Source: CAYMBP01 sp964388745
GTDB taxonomy: Bacteria; Babelota; Babeliae; Babelales; RVW-14
Reading direction: 5' to 3'
Length of the DNA: 22,492 nt
Assembly: GCA_964388745.1 (NCBI GenBank)
Contig: CAYMBP010000021.1
Coordinates: 1-22,492, forward strand
Shown: piece by piece, positions 1 to 7,517 of the stretch
Numbering within the stretch: the first letter of the stretch is position 1
How the letters are laid out: every line of letters starts with the position of its first letter
Notes under the pieces: model-generated
Database searches by the model: none
What the model saw: only the letters and a program-made list of their open reading frames with translations
What the model was told of the DNA's origin: nothing
Made by a program: the position numbers and the translations under genes

Positions 1-250
1 TTGCGAATGATTTTTGCAATAAAATAAAAATATTATCGCTTGTATAAACCTTGAAGTTATTTTCGGGTCTATCATCATCTTTTTTGGTAAAGTGATATCG
101 TCAATAAGCTTTTTCCCTATTTCTAAAGCGTTTTACTTCATCTTATTTTATCGATACACTATCACAGACTTTATTATTGTGGTCTGTTTAAACATATATC
201 CTTTAGGTAGATTTTCAAAAACATTTACCGTTATGTGATAAGGGAGTTAC
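1..250. other. Non-coding start of window
   Basis: I see no gene here. The stretch is AT-rich with stops in all frames; at most the first 27 bases could be the tail of an upstream plus-strand gene ending in TAA, which cannot be tested. A weak 6-bp inverted repeat (ACAGAC 164-169, GTCTGT 182-187) followed by TTTAAA could be a remnant of a terminator for an upstream gene. The ribosome binding site of the next gene (AAGGGAG, 240-246) is at the end. Confidence 0.5.
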
Positions 251-1924
251 ATGAATCTTTTTATTCTTCTTTTAAGTATTTTTTTGACGGTAATTTCGAC
301 GGCGACTTTAGTCTATATTTCAATTGCAACAATGATTGGCCCGTGGATTGCACCGACTTTAGTCCTTTTTTCTTCTGGTTTTTTAGCATTAGCAATGCGT
401 GGTACTTCTCGAGTAAGGGTAAATCAGTATCTTGCCATTATTCAATCAGTTGCAGCAGGAGGAGGGGCTCTTGGGATTGGTATTGGATTTACTTTTCCCA
501 TGCTTTATTTCCTTGACCAAGCATTGTTCCAAGAGCTTCTTGCAGACCCCTTTGTTTTCTCTCTTAAGTTCGGGTTCTCTTGTTTGGCAGCTGGAGGGCT
601 TGGCATTACACTTGGTTCATTATTCACTAATAATTTAGTTATGGTTCAAGAGTTGCCGTTTCCAGCAAGTAGTATTACTTATAACGTTATTAAATCATCA
701 AGCAACATTCAACATGCATGGAACCTTTTTCTTGGGTGCCTTACGGCTTGTTTGATTTACATTTTACAGCATGGCTTTTTTGTTATACCTGCTTTTTTGC
801 CATTTGCGATTACTCTGGTACCTCCATCATATGCCCAAGGAATAGTCTTGGCGTTGAGTCCACTTTCATGGTCGCTTGGTTTTACTGCAGGATTAAAAAT
901 AGCATTTCCTTTGCTTGTTGGAGCGCTTTCAAAAATGTTATTTGTTTTTTTACTTCATGAAAGAAATGCATGGGTTATTGCTTATTCATCATATAGGCCG
1001 ACAGCTGAAAATATATTGACTGGTTTTTGCACCGGGCTTATTTTGTCTGAAATTATTATGGGGCTTTTACCATCATTAATGATCTTTCTCCAGCGTATAG
1101 GAAGTTTGCCATCTTGGTGGCGGCAAGTAACTGGTGAGTTAATTAATTGGCAGCGAGCATTTCGCTTTTATGAGCGCCTGAAGGGACTTTGTCATAATCT
1201 TGTACCTCATAGTTTTGAATTGGCTTGTGTACTAGGTATGTCTGTTATCATGCTTTCATTTTTAGGCTTTTCTTTACCAATGCAGTTTGTGTTGCTTGCT
1301 TCAACAACTATTGCAACTTATTATATTTGTCTGATTGGGGGAGAGATTGGTATGATCCAATTTGGACGTTTTTCAACATTCGTAATCATTATTATGATGG
1401 CACTTTTCAATCTTAATGCGCTTCAAATAACAACAGTAGGGCTCTTTTTTAGTTTATGTGCAGCAACGTCTTCTGACCTTTTATTTGATTATAAAATTTT
1501 TCAGCTTGCTCATATGCCAACTGATAAAGTCAAGCTTCATCAGTGGCTGGGGCTTGTCGTTGCCTCATTAAGTGTAGGAATGATTTTGTGGTTAGTCTTC
1601 TCTCATTATGAGCTTGGCTCAGCAGAGCTTTTTGCTCAGCGAGGAAAAACAAAAGCTTTACTTGTGCAGGCGCTACACTTTGAGCCGTTTATTTTGATTT
1701 GTGGTTTTATTTATGGCGTTTTGCTTAAAAAATTGCGAATTAGTCCAACAATGACTCTTGGTGGGTTATTAATGCCAAATAAATTAATTAGTGGGTTGGT
1801 TGCTGGAGCATTGTTGACTCGTATATTTCGTAATAAAGAGAAGAGTTTGCCCTTTGCTGCTGGAGTATTTACCACAGAGACTGTGTTAATGATTGTACCG
1901 ATTATTATTACTAAATTTTTTTAA
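251..1924 (+). CDS. OPT-family-like oligopeptide/metal-chelate transporter
   Basis: A 557-residue, almost entirely hydrophobic inner-membrane protein with roughly 14-16 membrane segments. It resembles the OPT (oligopeptide transporter / yellow-stripe-like) family: the ELPFPASS stretch near residue 135 matches the conserved loop of that family, a Gly/Pro-rich segment around residues 200-225 (SPLSWSLGF...FPLLVGALS) looks like the central OPT core, and the C-terminus ends with LPFAAGVFTTETVL like the family's last helices. OPT members are secondary transporters of small peptides or metal chelates; the substrate here cannot be read from sequence. The ATG at 251 has a strong Shine-Dalgarno (AGGGAG, 241-246) only 4 bases away. 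The gene stands alone on the plus strand. The length is at the short end for OPT proteins. Family assignment is fairly sure; function is inferred. Confidence 0.7.
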   Translation: MNLFILLLSIFLTVISTATLVYISIATMIGPWIAPTLVLFSSGFLALAMRGTSRVRVNQYLAIIQSVAAGGGALGIGIGFTFPMLYFLDQALFQELLADPFVFSLKFGFSCLAAGGLGITLGSLFTNNLVMVQELPFPASSITYNVIKSSSNIQHAWNLFLGCLTACLIYILQHGFFVIPAFLPFAITLVPPSYAQGIVLALSPLSWSLGFTAGLKIAFPLLVGALSKMLFVFLLHERNAWVIAYSSYRPTAENILTGFCTGLILSEIIMGLLPSLMIFLQRIGSLPSWWRQVTGELINWQRAFRFYERLKGLCHNLVPHSFELACVLGMSVIMLSFLGFSLPMQFVLLASTTIATYYICLIGGEIGMIQFGRFSTFVIIIMMALFNLNALQITTVGLFFSLCAATSSDLLFDYKIFQLAHMPTDKVKLHQWLGLVVASLSVGMILWLVFSHYELGSAELFAQRGKTKALLVQALHFEPFILICGFIYGVLLKKLRISPTMTLGGLLMPNKLISGLVAGALLTRIFRNKEKSLPFAAGVFTTETVLMIVPIIITKFF

Positions 1925-2211
1925 GTTAGTGAGAATAAAATTCTATAACGAGGGTTGCTTATTTGTTTTTAATTGCCATCCTGGGTTATTGTAAATGGCG
2001 TGGAGCCTAACGTTTCTATACAAAATAGTATTTTGTTTTTTAATTATTCTTCAAGGCTTCGCTCTAGCACTGATCATGCTAGAGCGAAGTGCATGCTTAT
2101 ATAGCTAAACGCTTTTTTTACTAGGTTTTTTGAGGATAACTCTTCTTTGATTGAATATTCATATTTATCTTGGTCTTAAGAATATTTTAGTATGACTTTA
2201 AGGGATTAATT
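1925..2211. other. Intergenic region between convergent genes
   Basis: No open frame with a plausible start and ribosome site is visible. It separates the plus-strand transporter from the minus-strand pilin gene and holds a perfect 13-bp hairpin (2057-2089) and a smaller 8-bp palindrome (2202-2209 with 2216-2223) that overlaps the pilin stop codon. Transcription from both sides should end here. Confidence 0.6.
2057..2089. terminator. Perfect 13-bp inverted repeat, possible bidirectional terminator
   Basis: Arms 2057-2069 (CTTCGCTCTAGCA) and 2077-2089 are exact reverse complements with a 7-base loop. It lies between two convergent genes, where a terminator is expected. Neither side has a proper T-run immediately after the stem: the T-rich stretch on the plus side starts about 25 bases later. 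It could act as a factor-assisted terminator or 3'-end protecting hairpin, or be a copy of a dispersed palindrome. Confidence 0.5.
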
Positions 2212-2694
2212 TTAGTTAATCCCATCACTGATGTGATTAAGCTTTCTGTTCTGGTCTATCTGCCAGACGTCAATTTTTTCTTTTGTAATAAGGTGAGCTG
2301 CTGCCCCTACAGAAAATTGTTGCTTATCTGCAATTGTTGAACCGAGAGACTCTTTAGGTGTATTGAGCTTTCCGGTAAAGTAGTGAATACCTTCTTGTGC
2401 GCCGGGGACGTTAAAGCCGTAGGTGTAGTAAAAGTCCTCCTGGCTGCCACCACCTTTATAGCCTTGTGGTTTCCATCCAATGCCTCCTTCACCGTTAAGA
2501 ATTGGTGAAAAGGTCCCATGTTGGGCAAAATAGGACATTTCTGCGGTATGGAGTGAGGCAAGCATAATGGCTGCTTCTGTCTGACGAGCTCGTGCTTGAT
2601 AGCCAGCATAACTGGGTACAGCAATAGCAACAAGAACAGCAATAATTCCGACAACAACCATAAGTTCAAGAAGTGTGTGCCCTGATTGTTTCAT
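2212..2694 (-). CDS. Type IV pilin-like / pseudopilin protein
   Basis: A 160-residue protein with a classic class III signal: short basic leader MKQSG, cleavage after Gly5, then HTLLELMVVVGIIAVLVAIA, with the invariant glutamate at mature position +5 and a hydrophobic helix. Residue +1 is His, not the usual Phe/Met. The prepilin peptidase should cut and methylate it, and it would then assemble into a type IV pilus or type II secretion pseudopilus. The rest is a globular domain with a Gly-rich loop near residue 80. I chose the ATG at 2694: it has AGGAGA 7 bases upstream, and the upstream extension (to 2820) is basic, lacks pilin character and overlaps the preceding gene. The preceding minus-strand gene ends only 10 bp away, so the two are likely co-transcribed. 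No pilus assembly genes are in the window. Confidence 0.88.
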   Translation of the reverse strand: MKQSGHTLLELMVVVGIIAVLVAIAVPSYAGYQARARQTEAAIMLASLHTAEMSYFAQHGTFSPILNGEGGIGWKPQGYKGGGSQEDFYYTYGFNVPGAQEGIHYFTGKLNTPKESLGSTIADKQQFSVGAAAHLITKEKIDVWQIDQNRKLNHISDGIN

Positions 2695-2704
2695 AATAAT
2701 TCTC

Positions 2705-4054
2705 CTATTGCTTGGTCTCATTTTTAAGTTTATGAGAGAGCTGTACAATTTCACTAACCGACAGTCGTCTGCCAAGGAGCATTTCCTCTTTTTGGATATT
2801 TTCTTGCATTCTTTCATCAAATGTTTTTGGTGGCTCAGTCGCTTGTTTTGAGAATTTAAAAAATGATGAGTCTGATGAAAAATTGCTGTTTGGGGCTGTT
2901 GGAGTTTCTGGGAGTGTTATCGGTTCTGGAAGCCTTGAAGGTGGTTGATCGCTTGGTTGCTTAGGCGGTGAAGTGGGCGTTTCCATTGATGAAGCTAAAG
3001 GGTTGTTTTCTGCAAGAGACTGCTTTTTATTTGCAAAAAGTGCAGTAAATGTTTTTTGAAGTTGTATCTCCTCTGGTGCTGCTTGTGGTTGTGAGTCTGG
3101 ATAGAGTTCGATAGCTTTTTGTAATAATTCTTGTTGTGAGTTTTCAAGAGCAATAAATTTTTCTTTAATATTTATGATACTTGTAATATCTTGAGCTTCG
3201 TGAAGTTCTTCAATAAGTTGTTGCTGCTGTTCTTCAAATGTTCGGTACCCGCTAACAATTTGTTCAAGTTCCAGCTTAAATGATTCAGGTTTCGGCTGGT
3301 CTTGGTCCTCTGGGCTCTCTTCTTGTTGAGGAAGAATATGATATTTCTCAGCAAGCGTTACTTTGTGGTCCATAATCTCTTGAGGTTTCTGTTTAGGATT
3401 ATGCGATGTTAGCTTAATAAGAAAAGGAGGATTTACACTTCCTTCTACAGGTAAAATAATTCCCTTGCTTAGGTGATAATTTGTTGTTTCATCAATCGTT
3501 GAGCCATACTCATCAGTTCCTGACTGTTTCTCTTCTTCAAGAAAGGCATAGGGTTGTTGCATCATGTATTCGCTTGGAGAACTACTTCCTGAAGATCCAG
3601 CAATCATTTTGTAAGCGAGAAGTCCTCCGAGTGTTGCTCCGGTAAGAGTACCAAGAGTTTGACTTACTGTTTTAAGTTGGGAGCCAGATGGAAGCTTTTT
3701 TTTGACTGGTTTCCAGATATCTCTATACACAGAAAAATCTTCTTTGCCTGTTAATTTTTCAATTGCTTTTGTTCCAAGGCTTGTTTTCCATTCTTTTTTT
3801 TCTTTTTTTTTCTGCTCTTTTTTTTCTTTTTTTTTCTGCTCTTCTTGAGCATTTTTTAGAGCATAAAATTTAAGTTCTGCTTCGTATTTTGCTGCGAGTT
3901 CTTTAGCTTCTTCTTTAGTCATGTTAGTAAAAAAATTAGGATTGATCTTTTGATTAGAGCTTTGAGGGGCAGTGTTGCCATGAGAAGGTAAAGCTATGCC
4001 AAGCATAAAGAGTATGCGGAGATGGTATGTGAAAATATTTTTTCTCTTACTCAC
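2705..4054 (-). CDS. Unknown exported protein, Lys/Glu repeat and Pro-rich tail
   Basis: Not recognised. It has 449 residues with a GTG start at 4054, supported by GGGAG about 9 bases upstream. Visible parts: N-terminal hydrophobic segment at about 13-22, probably a signal peptide with cleavage near residues 24-29; a highly charged coiled-coil-like region (about 45-90) holding two copies of EQKKKEKK; a glycine-rich hydrophobic segment (about 134-153) like a glycine-zipper membrane helix; then a long hydrophilic part rich in Gln, Glu, Pro and Ser. No cysteine-based lipobox and no enzyme motif are seen. It sits just upstream of the pilin gene (10-bp gap, the pilin ribosome site is next to its stop), so it could work with the pilus or surface machinery; that is inference. 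Its architecture resembles its upstream neighbour at 4125-5900. Confidence 0.75.
   Translation of the reverse strand: MSKRKNIFTYHLRILFMLGIALPSHGNTAPQSSNQKINPNFFTNMTKEEAKELAAKYEAELKFYALKNAQEEQKKKEKKEQKKKEKKEWKTSLGTKAIEKLTGKEDFSVYRDIWKPVKKKLPSGSQLKTVSQTLGTLTGATLGGLLAYKMIAGSSGSSSPSEYMMQQPYAFLEEEKQSGTDEYGSTIDETTNYHLSKGIILPVEGSVNPPFLIKLTSHNPKQKPQEIMDHKVTLAEKYHILPQQEESPEDQDQPKPESFKLELEQIVSGYRTFEEQQQQLIEELHEAQDITSIINIKEKFIALENSQQELLQKAIELYPDSQPQAAPEEIQLQKTFTALFANKKQSLAENNPLASSMETPTSPPKQPSDQPPSRLPEPITLPETPTAPNSNFSSDSSFFKFSKQATEPPKTFDERMQENIQKEEMLLGRRLSVSEIVQLSHKLKNETKQ
3794..3843 (-). repeat. 24-bp tandem repeat coding for EQKKKEKK x2
   Basis: Two near-perfect copies of a 24-bp unit; the TCTGCT mark at 3811 recurs at 3835 on the plus strand. 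They encode two 8-residue Lys/Glu repeats in the unknown exported protein. The unit contains T8-T9 homopolymers on the plus strand, so it is prone to slippage and to sequencing error; copy number may differ between strains. Confidence 0.8.
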
Positions 4055-4071
4055 TTTAGATTTCTCCCATA

Positions 4072-4112
4072 CTTAAAAAGGACCTGGTTAAATACTTACG
4101 TGTTTAACCAGG
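4072..4112 (-). terminator. Rho-independent terminator after the 4125-5900 gene
   Basis: The stem CCTGGTTAAA at 4083-4092 pairs exactly with 4103-4112; an A-T and a C-G pair inside extend it beyond one wobble/mismatch. Read on the minus strand it is followed by TCCTTTTTAAG, a T-run right after the stem. It starts 13 bases after the stop of the minus-strand gene at 4125 and precedes the next gene's GTG at 4054. The plus side also has a T-run (4114-4122), so it could work in both directions. Confidence 0.75.
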
Positions 4113-4124
4113 TGTTATTTTTTA

Positions 4125-5900
4125 CTATCTTCCAATAAGTTCTTCTGTTCCAATAATTTCCATGAGCTCACTAGGAGTGTCGCTGCCTCCAATTTCACTG
4201 AGAATGTTCATTTCAATTGATGTACGAGGTTGTTCTGTTTTTGGTGCAGGAGGAGGGAGGCTGACTGGCTGAGGTTGTGGCTCTGATTTTGTATCCTCAA
4301 GTAAGTCTGCCGTGAATTCGGCAAGCATTTCTTTAGTTATTTCTGTCTTAATAGGTTGAGAAACTGGTCTGTTATTTTCTATTGGCTCTGACGCTGATTC
4401 AGGCATGAGCGGAGCTGGCGTTGTAAGTAAATCACCTCCTGTCACTTCTATTACTTCAACTACAGGGGCAACTTCTGCATTTGTCTCTTCTATGGTTTCT
4501 GTTTCTTCTTCACCTTCATCATCTTCGTCAAAAAGGAGGTAGCCGATGCCAATTCCTACGCCAACGCCGGCTGCAAAGAGGGCAAAGGCCCCTAGAAGTG
4601 ATTTCCAGTTCTTTTTGATCCAAGCTTTTTCTTTTGGAGAGCTTGCCGTATTAATTTGGTTCTCTATATCCTCTTGTTTATTTTCAAAATACTGTCTGAC
4701 ATTTTCTACTTTCTCATCAGGTAGTAAATTAGATTCTGTTAATTCTCTTATATATTTTTTTTCTGGTGATTCAAGAAGTGGACTCATTTCAGCTTTTTTC
4801 ATAAAATCTCTTTCTTTACTTATTGATTTTGATTCGTTTGTTTGACCTTTATTATTGTTTTGACCAAAATCTAATTTTTGAGGAGAGCCTTTAGGCTTGG
4901 TTGGTTCTTCAGGTTGTTTGTTAAATCTATTTATTAAGTCCCTTACAGTTTCTCCCGGTTTAAGTGTGTAGTCTGGAGTTGTAGGCGTATATGAGCTTTT
5001 GAATCTATGATCTTCATATTCTCTTGGAATTTTAAGGTCTTCGAGTTCTTTTCTCTGGTTATTGTTATTTTCAAGGGCTTCACTGAGGCGTCTGATTTCA
5101 CCTTCATTTTTAGCTTTTTTTGTTACATCGCTCATTTTGATTAAGGTGACTGCTTTGCCGTTTTTTAGATATGGCGATTTTTTTGAGGCATTGATTGCTT
5201 CAAAAAATGCTATTTTTTGAGCTACGGTGAGTTTACCTGCTTTTTCTGGGTCATTAAGGGTTTTGTTATACTCGTTAATTTGATCTTCGTATTGTTTAGA
5301 TAATTTATTAAATGTATCTATATTGTTATCTGAGGAGGCAAGATTGCCATTATTGAGGTTCTCAGTAAATGTTTTCATTGCTGTAACAGCCTGGTTAGCA
5401 GTTAATGTTTCGATTTCGCTATCATTAATAGTACCATTTTTAACTTTAGCCAGTATATTTAAAGATAATGCACCCACATCACGAACGGGCTTTTGAGGAA
5501 AAAATCCTGGTTCTTGTTTGTAATTTTGATATATTGTTCGTGCGCTATCAGAAATTTTGCTTGTACTTTGAAGATTATTAACATTTAAAGTACTTTGCTT
5601 AGCTTCTGGTTTCCATGTATCTTGTGCTCTCTTCATGCTTGCAATATCCTCTTCAGAGCCTTTTTCGATACCAGTTTTTTCTCGTTTTGGTTTGACTTGA
5701 TAGCGTGCATAGTATTGTCGCTTGGCTTGCTTATATGCTTCTCTATCTTGAGAGTACCCCTTTACAGGTTCTTGAGTTGAAGAATCTGGAGTCTTCTTTG
5801 CTCCGATCAAACATTTCACACTTCCAGCAAGAAGCATCACTGTCACAAGAACCATGACAAAAAAAATACTTACCTCCGGTAATCCAAGCAATTTCTTCAT
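4125..5900 (-). CDS. Unknown large membrane-anchored protein, acidic and Pro-rich tail
   Basis: Not recognised. 591 residues; ATG at 5900 with a strong ribosome site (AGGGGAGAGGG) 8 or so bases upstream. An N-terminal hydrophobic segment (about 10-33) is a signal anchor or signal peptide; AGSVKC is not a good lipobox. A long hydrophilic, Lys/Asn/Glu-rich region (35-430) follows with helical, low-complexity character. A second membrane segment (about 435-457) is glycine-patterned (GVGVGIGIG) and is followed at once by an acidic block (DEDDEGEEE) and a Pro/Glu-rich tail. This layout puts the middle and tail on opposite sides of the membrane if both hydrophobic segments span it. No catalytic motif is seen. 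It shares the general plan of the 2705-4054 protein, with a terminator between them, so they may be functionally linked but are separately terminated. Confidence 0.75.
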   Translation of the reverse strand: MKKLLGLPEVSIFFVMVLVTVMLLAGSVKCLIGAKKTPDSSTQEPVKGYSQDREAYKQAKRQYYARYQVKPKREKTGIEKGSEEDIASMKRAQDTWKPEAKQSTLNVNNLQSTSKISDSARTIYQNYKQEPGFFPQKPVRDVGALSLNILAKVKNGTINDSEIETLTANQAVTAMKTFTENLNNGNLASSDNNIDTFNKLSKQYEDQINEYNKTLNDPEKAGKLTVAQKIAFFEAINASKKSPYLKNGKAVTLIKMSDVTKKAKNEGEIRRLSEALENNNNQRKELEDLKIPREYEDHRFKSSYTPTTPDYTLKPGETVRDLINRFNKQPEEPTKPKGSPQKLDFGQNNNKGQTNESKSISKERDFMKKAEMSPLLESPEKKYIRELTESNLLPDEKVENVRQYFENKQEDIENQINTASSPKEKAWIKKNWKSLLGAFALFAAGVGVGIGIGYLLFDEDDEGEEETETIEETNAEVAPVVEVIEVTGGDLLTTPAPLMPESASEPIENNRPVSQPIKTEITKEMLAEFTADLLEDTKSEPQPQPVSLPPPAPKTEQPRTSIEMNILSEIGGSDTPSELMEIIGTEELIGR

Positions 5901-5953
5901 TGTTATCCCTCTCCCCTTGATACTCTAAAACTCATATAAAATAAATAAACAAT

Positions 5954-5982
5954 ATTATAGAAAAATAATACCATATTTTTTT
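5954..5982 (-). promoter_or_regulatory. Possible promoter of the 4125-5900 gene
   Basis: A perfect -10 hexamer TATAAT is read on the minus strand at 5959-5954, about 55 bases upstream of the ATG. The -35 region is only A-rich, so the call rests on the -10 and position alone. Confidence 0.35.
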
Positions 5983-5990
5983 TCTATTTT

Positions 5991-6329
5991 TCAATAATAT
6001 TTGAATTGTTTTTTTTTACTCCAGGCTTGGTTTACGATTTTGGCTAACTTTTCAATTCCTGAGTATCTATTTTTTGAGGTTTTTCTTTTGATTTAATTTG
6101 CTTGGTAAATGCCTCGAGTTTCTCTTTTCATTTATTTTTTCGATAGGAAGGTCTTTTGGGCTATTAATAATTTTTAATTCAGAGTCAGAGTTTGGCCTAG
6201 GTTGGATAAGGGATTTTTGGACTTTTTTTCCTGAAGCCTTAGAGAAAGTGGTGTGTGATCGAGTGATGACTTTTGCCTTGTTTTTTTCAGTTCTGATATT
6301 ATCATTACTTTCTGATGTTTATTGTGAGG
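5991..6329 (-). pseudogene. Frameshifted remnant of the C-terminus of the 6330-7328 gene
   Basis: Downstream of the stop at 6330 the minus strand holds three successive coding-like stretches in changing frames: 6318 to 6067 is open for over 80 codons without a start (TSESNDNIRTEK...), 6133 to 6044 gives EKLEAFTKQIKSKEKPQK... in another frame, and 6047 to 5991 gives LAKIVNQAWSKKKQ ending at TGA. All three have the same Lys/Glu/Ser-rich style as the upstream gene, and the frame changes fall near short A-runs. An in-frame TAA at 6319-6321 also breaks the first stretch. This looks like decay of a longer gene (about 440 codons) or indel errors in the assembly. I see no independent gene or ribosome site here. 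Confidence 0.55.
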
Positions 6330-7328
6330 CTATAATTTTTCTGCATCTTTGATTATATCTTCTGATGAAGCATTATTGTTTCTATCTTGTATTGGCGGAG
6401 TTGTTATGCTTGGTCCATCAACTACTTCAGGAATGATGTCTATCTGAATGTTTGAAAGTGATTCTGGAAGCGCTTTTTTAAGTGCGTTGGTTATTAAAGA
6501 ATATTGCCTATACATTTTTTTAAGAATATGAAGAGATGTATCTTGAATAGCTTTAAGAATAATATTTTGAACTCCATCTTGATATTCCTTAATGATGGCT
6601 TCTTTGTCCTGGTTAGGAATTGTCTGATTGTTTTCGTGATCAGATAATTTGACAATAAGCATATCGGCTGTTGTTTTAGCTCCAATTTCTTCTACTTTTT
6701 TAAAGGTTTTATGAAAAGAAGAGAGTGATTGTTTGCTAAGTCCTTGAACAAACTCTGCAAGTGATTTTTCATTTTGTTCATTCATCGCTTTTTCCATGCG
6801 CTCTTGAAGCTGGCGAAGACTTTCTCGTGCTTCCATATTTTTGTCAAGGAGGTCTTGAGGAATTGCATTTTGTACTTTTAAGTGAACATGCTCATTTTCT
6901 TGTGTAAGATATAGAGAATATCTGCCCTTTAGATAGGCTTCTAATATTGGCTCAATAATTCCATTCCATTTTGTTTCTAGTTGTTCAGCGCTTCCTTGCT
7001 TAAGAAGTCCATAGTATTCAAGATTTTTAATACCTGTAGAAATGAGCAAGGCACTTTTATTGAGTTGTTTGATAAGCTTATTGTAAAGAATTAGTGCTTT
7101 ATCTTTAAATTTATCGTGGATATACTGTTCGCTAATTGTTTTGAAATAATTAATTGGTAACAAGAATAGGTTCTCTAGGGAGACAGGCTGTGTATGACTT
7201 ATTGCAGGGTTTGGTAACAGTTTGTTTTCAGATATCGTCTCTGTTTGGACCTCATATTCATCTGGGTATGCAAAAGCTGGAACTGACAAAGTGACTAGTA
7301 ATAAAATAAAAAACATGTTATTTTTCAT
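6330..7328 (-). CDS. Unknown secreted helical protein
   Basis: Not recognised. 332 residues; ATG at 7328 with AGAGGG about 7 bases upstream. It starts with a textbook signal peptide: MKNN, a hydrophobic core, and SVPAFA before a predicted cut after Ala20. The mature part is mostly helical and charged, with a segment at about 165-190 (ARESLRQLQERMEKAMNEQNEK) suited to a coiled coil and no cysteines. It is followed by DNA that appears to be a broken continuation of the same gene, so this product may be a truncated form. It is the first gene of the minus-strand exported-protein block and sits divergently from the ferritin gene. No enzyme motif or known domain is visible. Confidence 0.75.
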   Translation of the reverse strand: MKNNMFFILLLVTLSVPAFAYPDEYEVQTETISENKLLPNPAISHTQPVSLENLFLLPINYFKTISEQYIHDKFKDKALILYNKLIKQLNKSALLISTGIKNLEYYGLLKQGSAEQLETKWNGIIEPILEAYLKGRYSLYLTQENEHVHLKVQNAIPQDLLDKNMEARESLRQLQERMEKAMNEQNEKSLAEFVQGLSKQSLSSFHKTFKKVEEIGAKTTADMLIVKLSDHENNQTIPNQDKEAIIKEYQDGVQNIILKAIQDTSLHILKKMYRQYSLITNALKKALPESLSNIQIDIIPEVVDGPSITTPPIQDRNNNASSEDIIKDAEKL

Positions 7329-7351
7329 GATCTACCCTCTTGTAAATTCAT

Positions 7352-7357
7352 ATTATA
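7352..7357 (-). promoter_or_regulatory. Possible -10 element for the 6330-7328 gene
   Basis: TATAAT on the minus strand, about 24 bases upstream of the ATG. No convincing -35 at 16-18 bp. The short leader leaves room for the ribosome site only. Confidence 0.3.
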
Positions 7358-7441
7358 AATAAATTTATATTTTTAGAGTAAGGTAAGTTGAAGCATTTAA
7401 GCAAGAGTTTTAATGAGTTAATTAAAAAAGCTTAAGCTCAA

Positions 7442-7471
7442 TTGTGATTTTGTCCGGGCCTTTGTTATACT
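7442..7471 (+). promoter_or_regulatory. Promoter of the ferritin-like gene
   Basis: -35 TTGTGA (7442-7447), 18-bp spacer, -10 TATACT (7466-7471). Transcription would begin about 7478, leaving a 40-base leader. A dyad overlaps the -10 and the start site (7466-7493). Confidence 0.5.
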
Positions 7472-7493
7472 CTTTTCAAGAGAAAAAAGTATA
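7466..7493. promoter_or_regulatory. Operator-like dyad over the ferritin promoter
   Basis: Arms 7466-7477 and 7482-7493 are reverse complements at 11 of 12 positions around a 4-base centre. The left arm begins with the -10 hexamer, so a protein bound here would block the polymerase. Because the downstream gene stores iron or protects from peroxide, a metal- or peroxide-sensing repressor is a natural candidate; no known box (Fur, PerR, DtxR) is matched. A T-run follows at 7497-7503. Confidence 0.35.
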
Positions 7494-7517
7494 CTGTTTT
7501 TTTATAAAGGAAATGCA

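Noticed and set aside
164..187. Short inverted repeat ACAGAC...GTCTGT upstream of the transporter gene
   Set aside because: Six base pairs with a 12-base loop is common by chance. No upstream gene is visible to be terminated.
2202..2223. 8-bp palindrome at the pilin stop as an intrinsic terminator
   Set aside because: It is AT-rich, includes the stop codon, and is followed by TTAAAG rather than a T-run. Too weak to call.
2695..2820. N-terminal extension of the pilin from an upstream start
   Set aside because: The extension is basic, lies inside the neighbour's coding region, and would bury the prepilin leader. The ATG at 2694 has a good ribosome site.
6098..6352. Plus-strand 84-codon frame in the gap before 6330
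   Set aside because: It is Phe-rich, the pattern seen opposite Lys/Glu-rich coding DNA; the minus strand has the better coding signal (broken gene tail).
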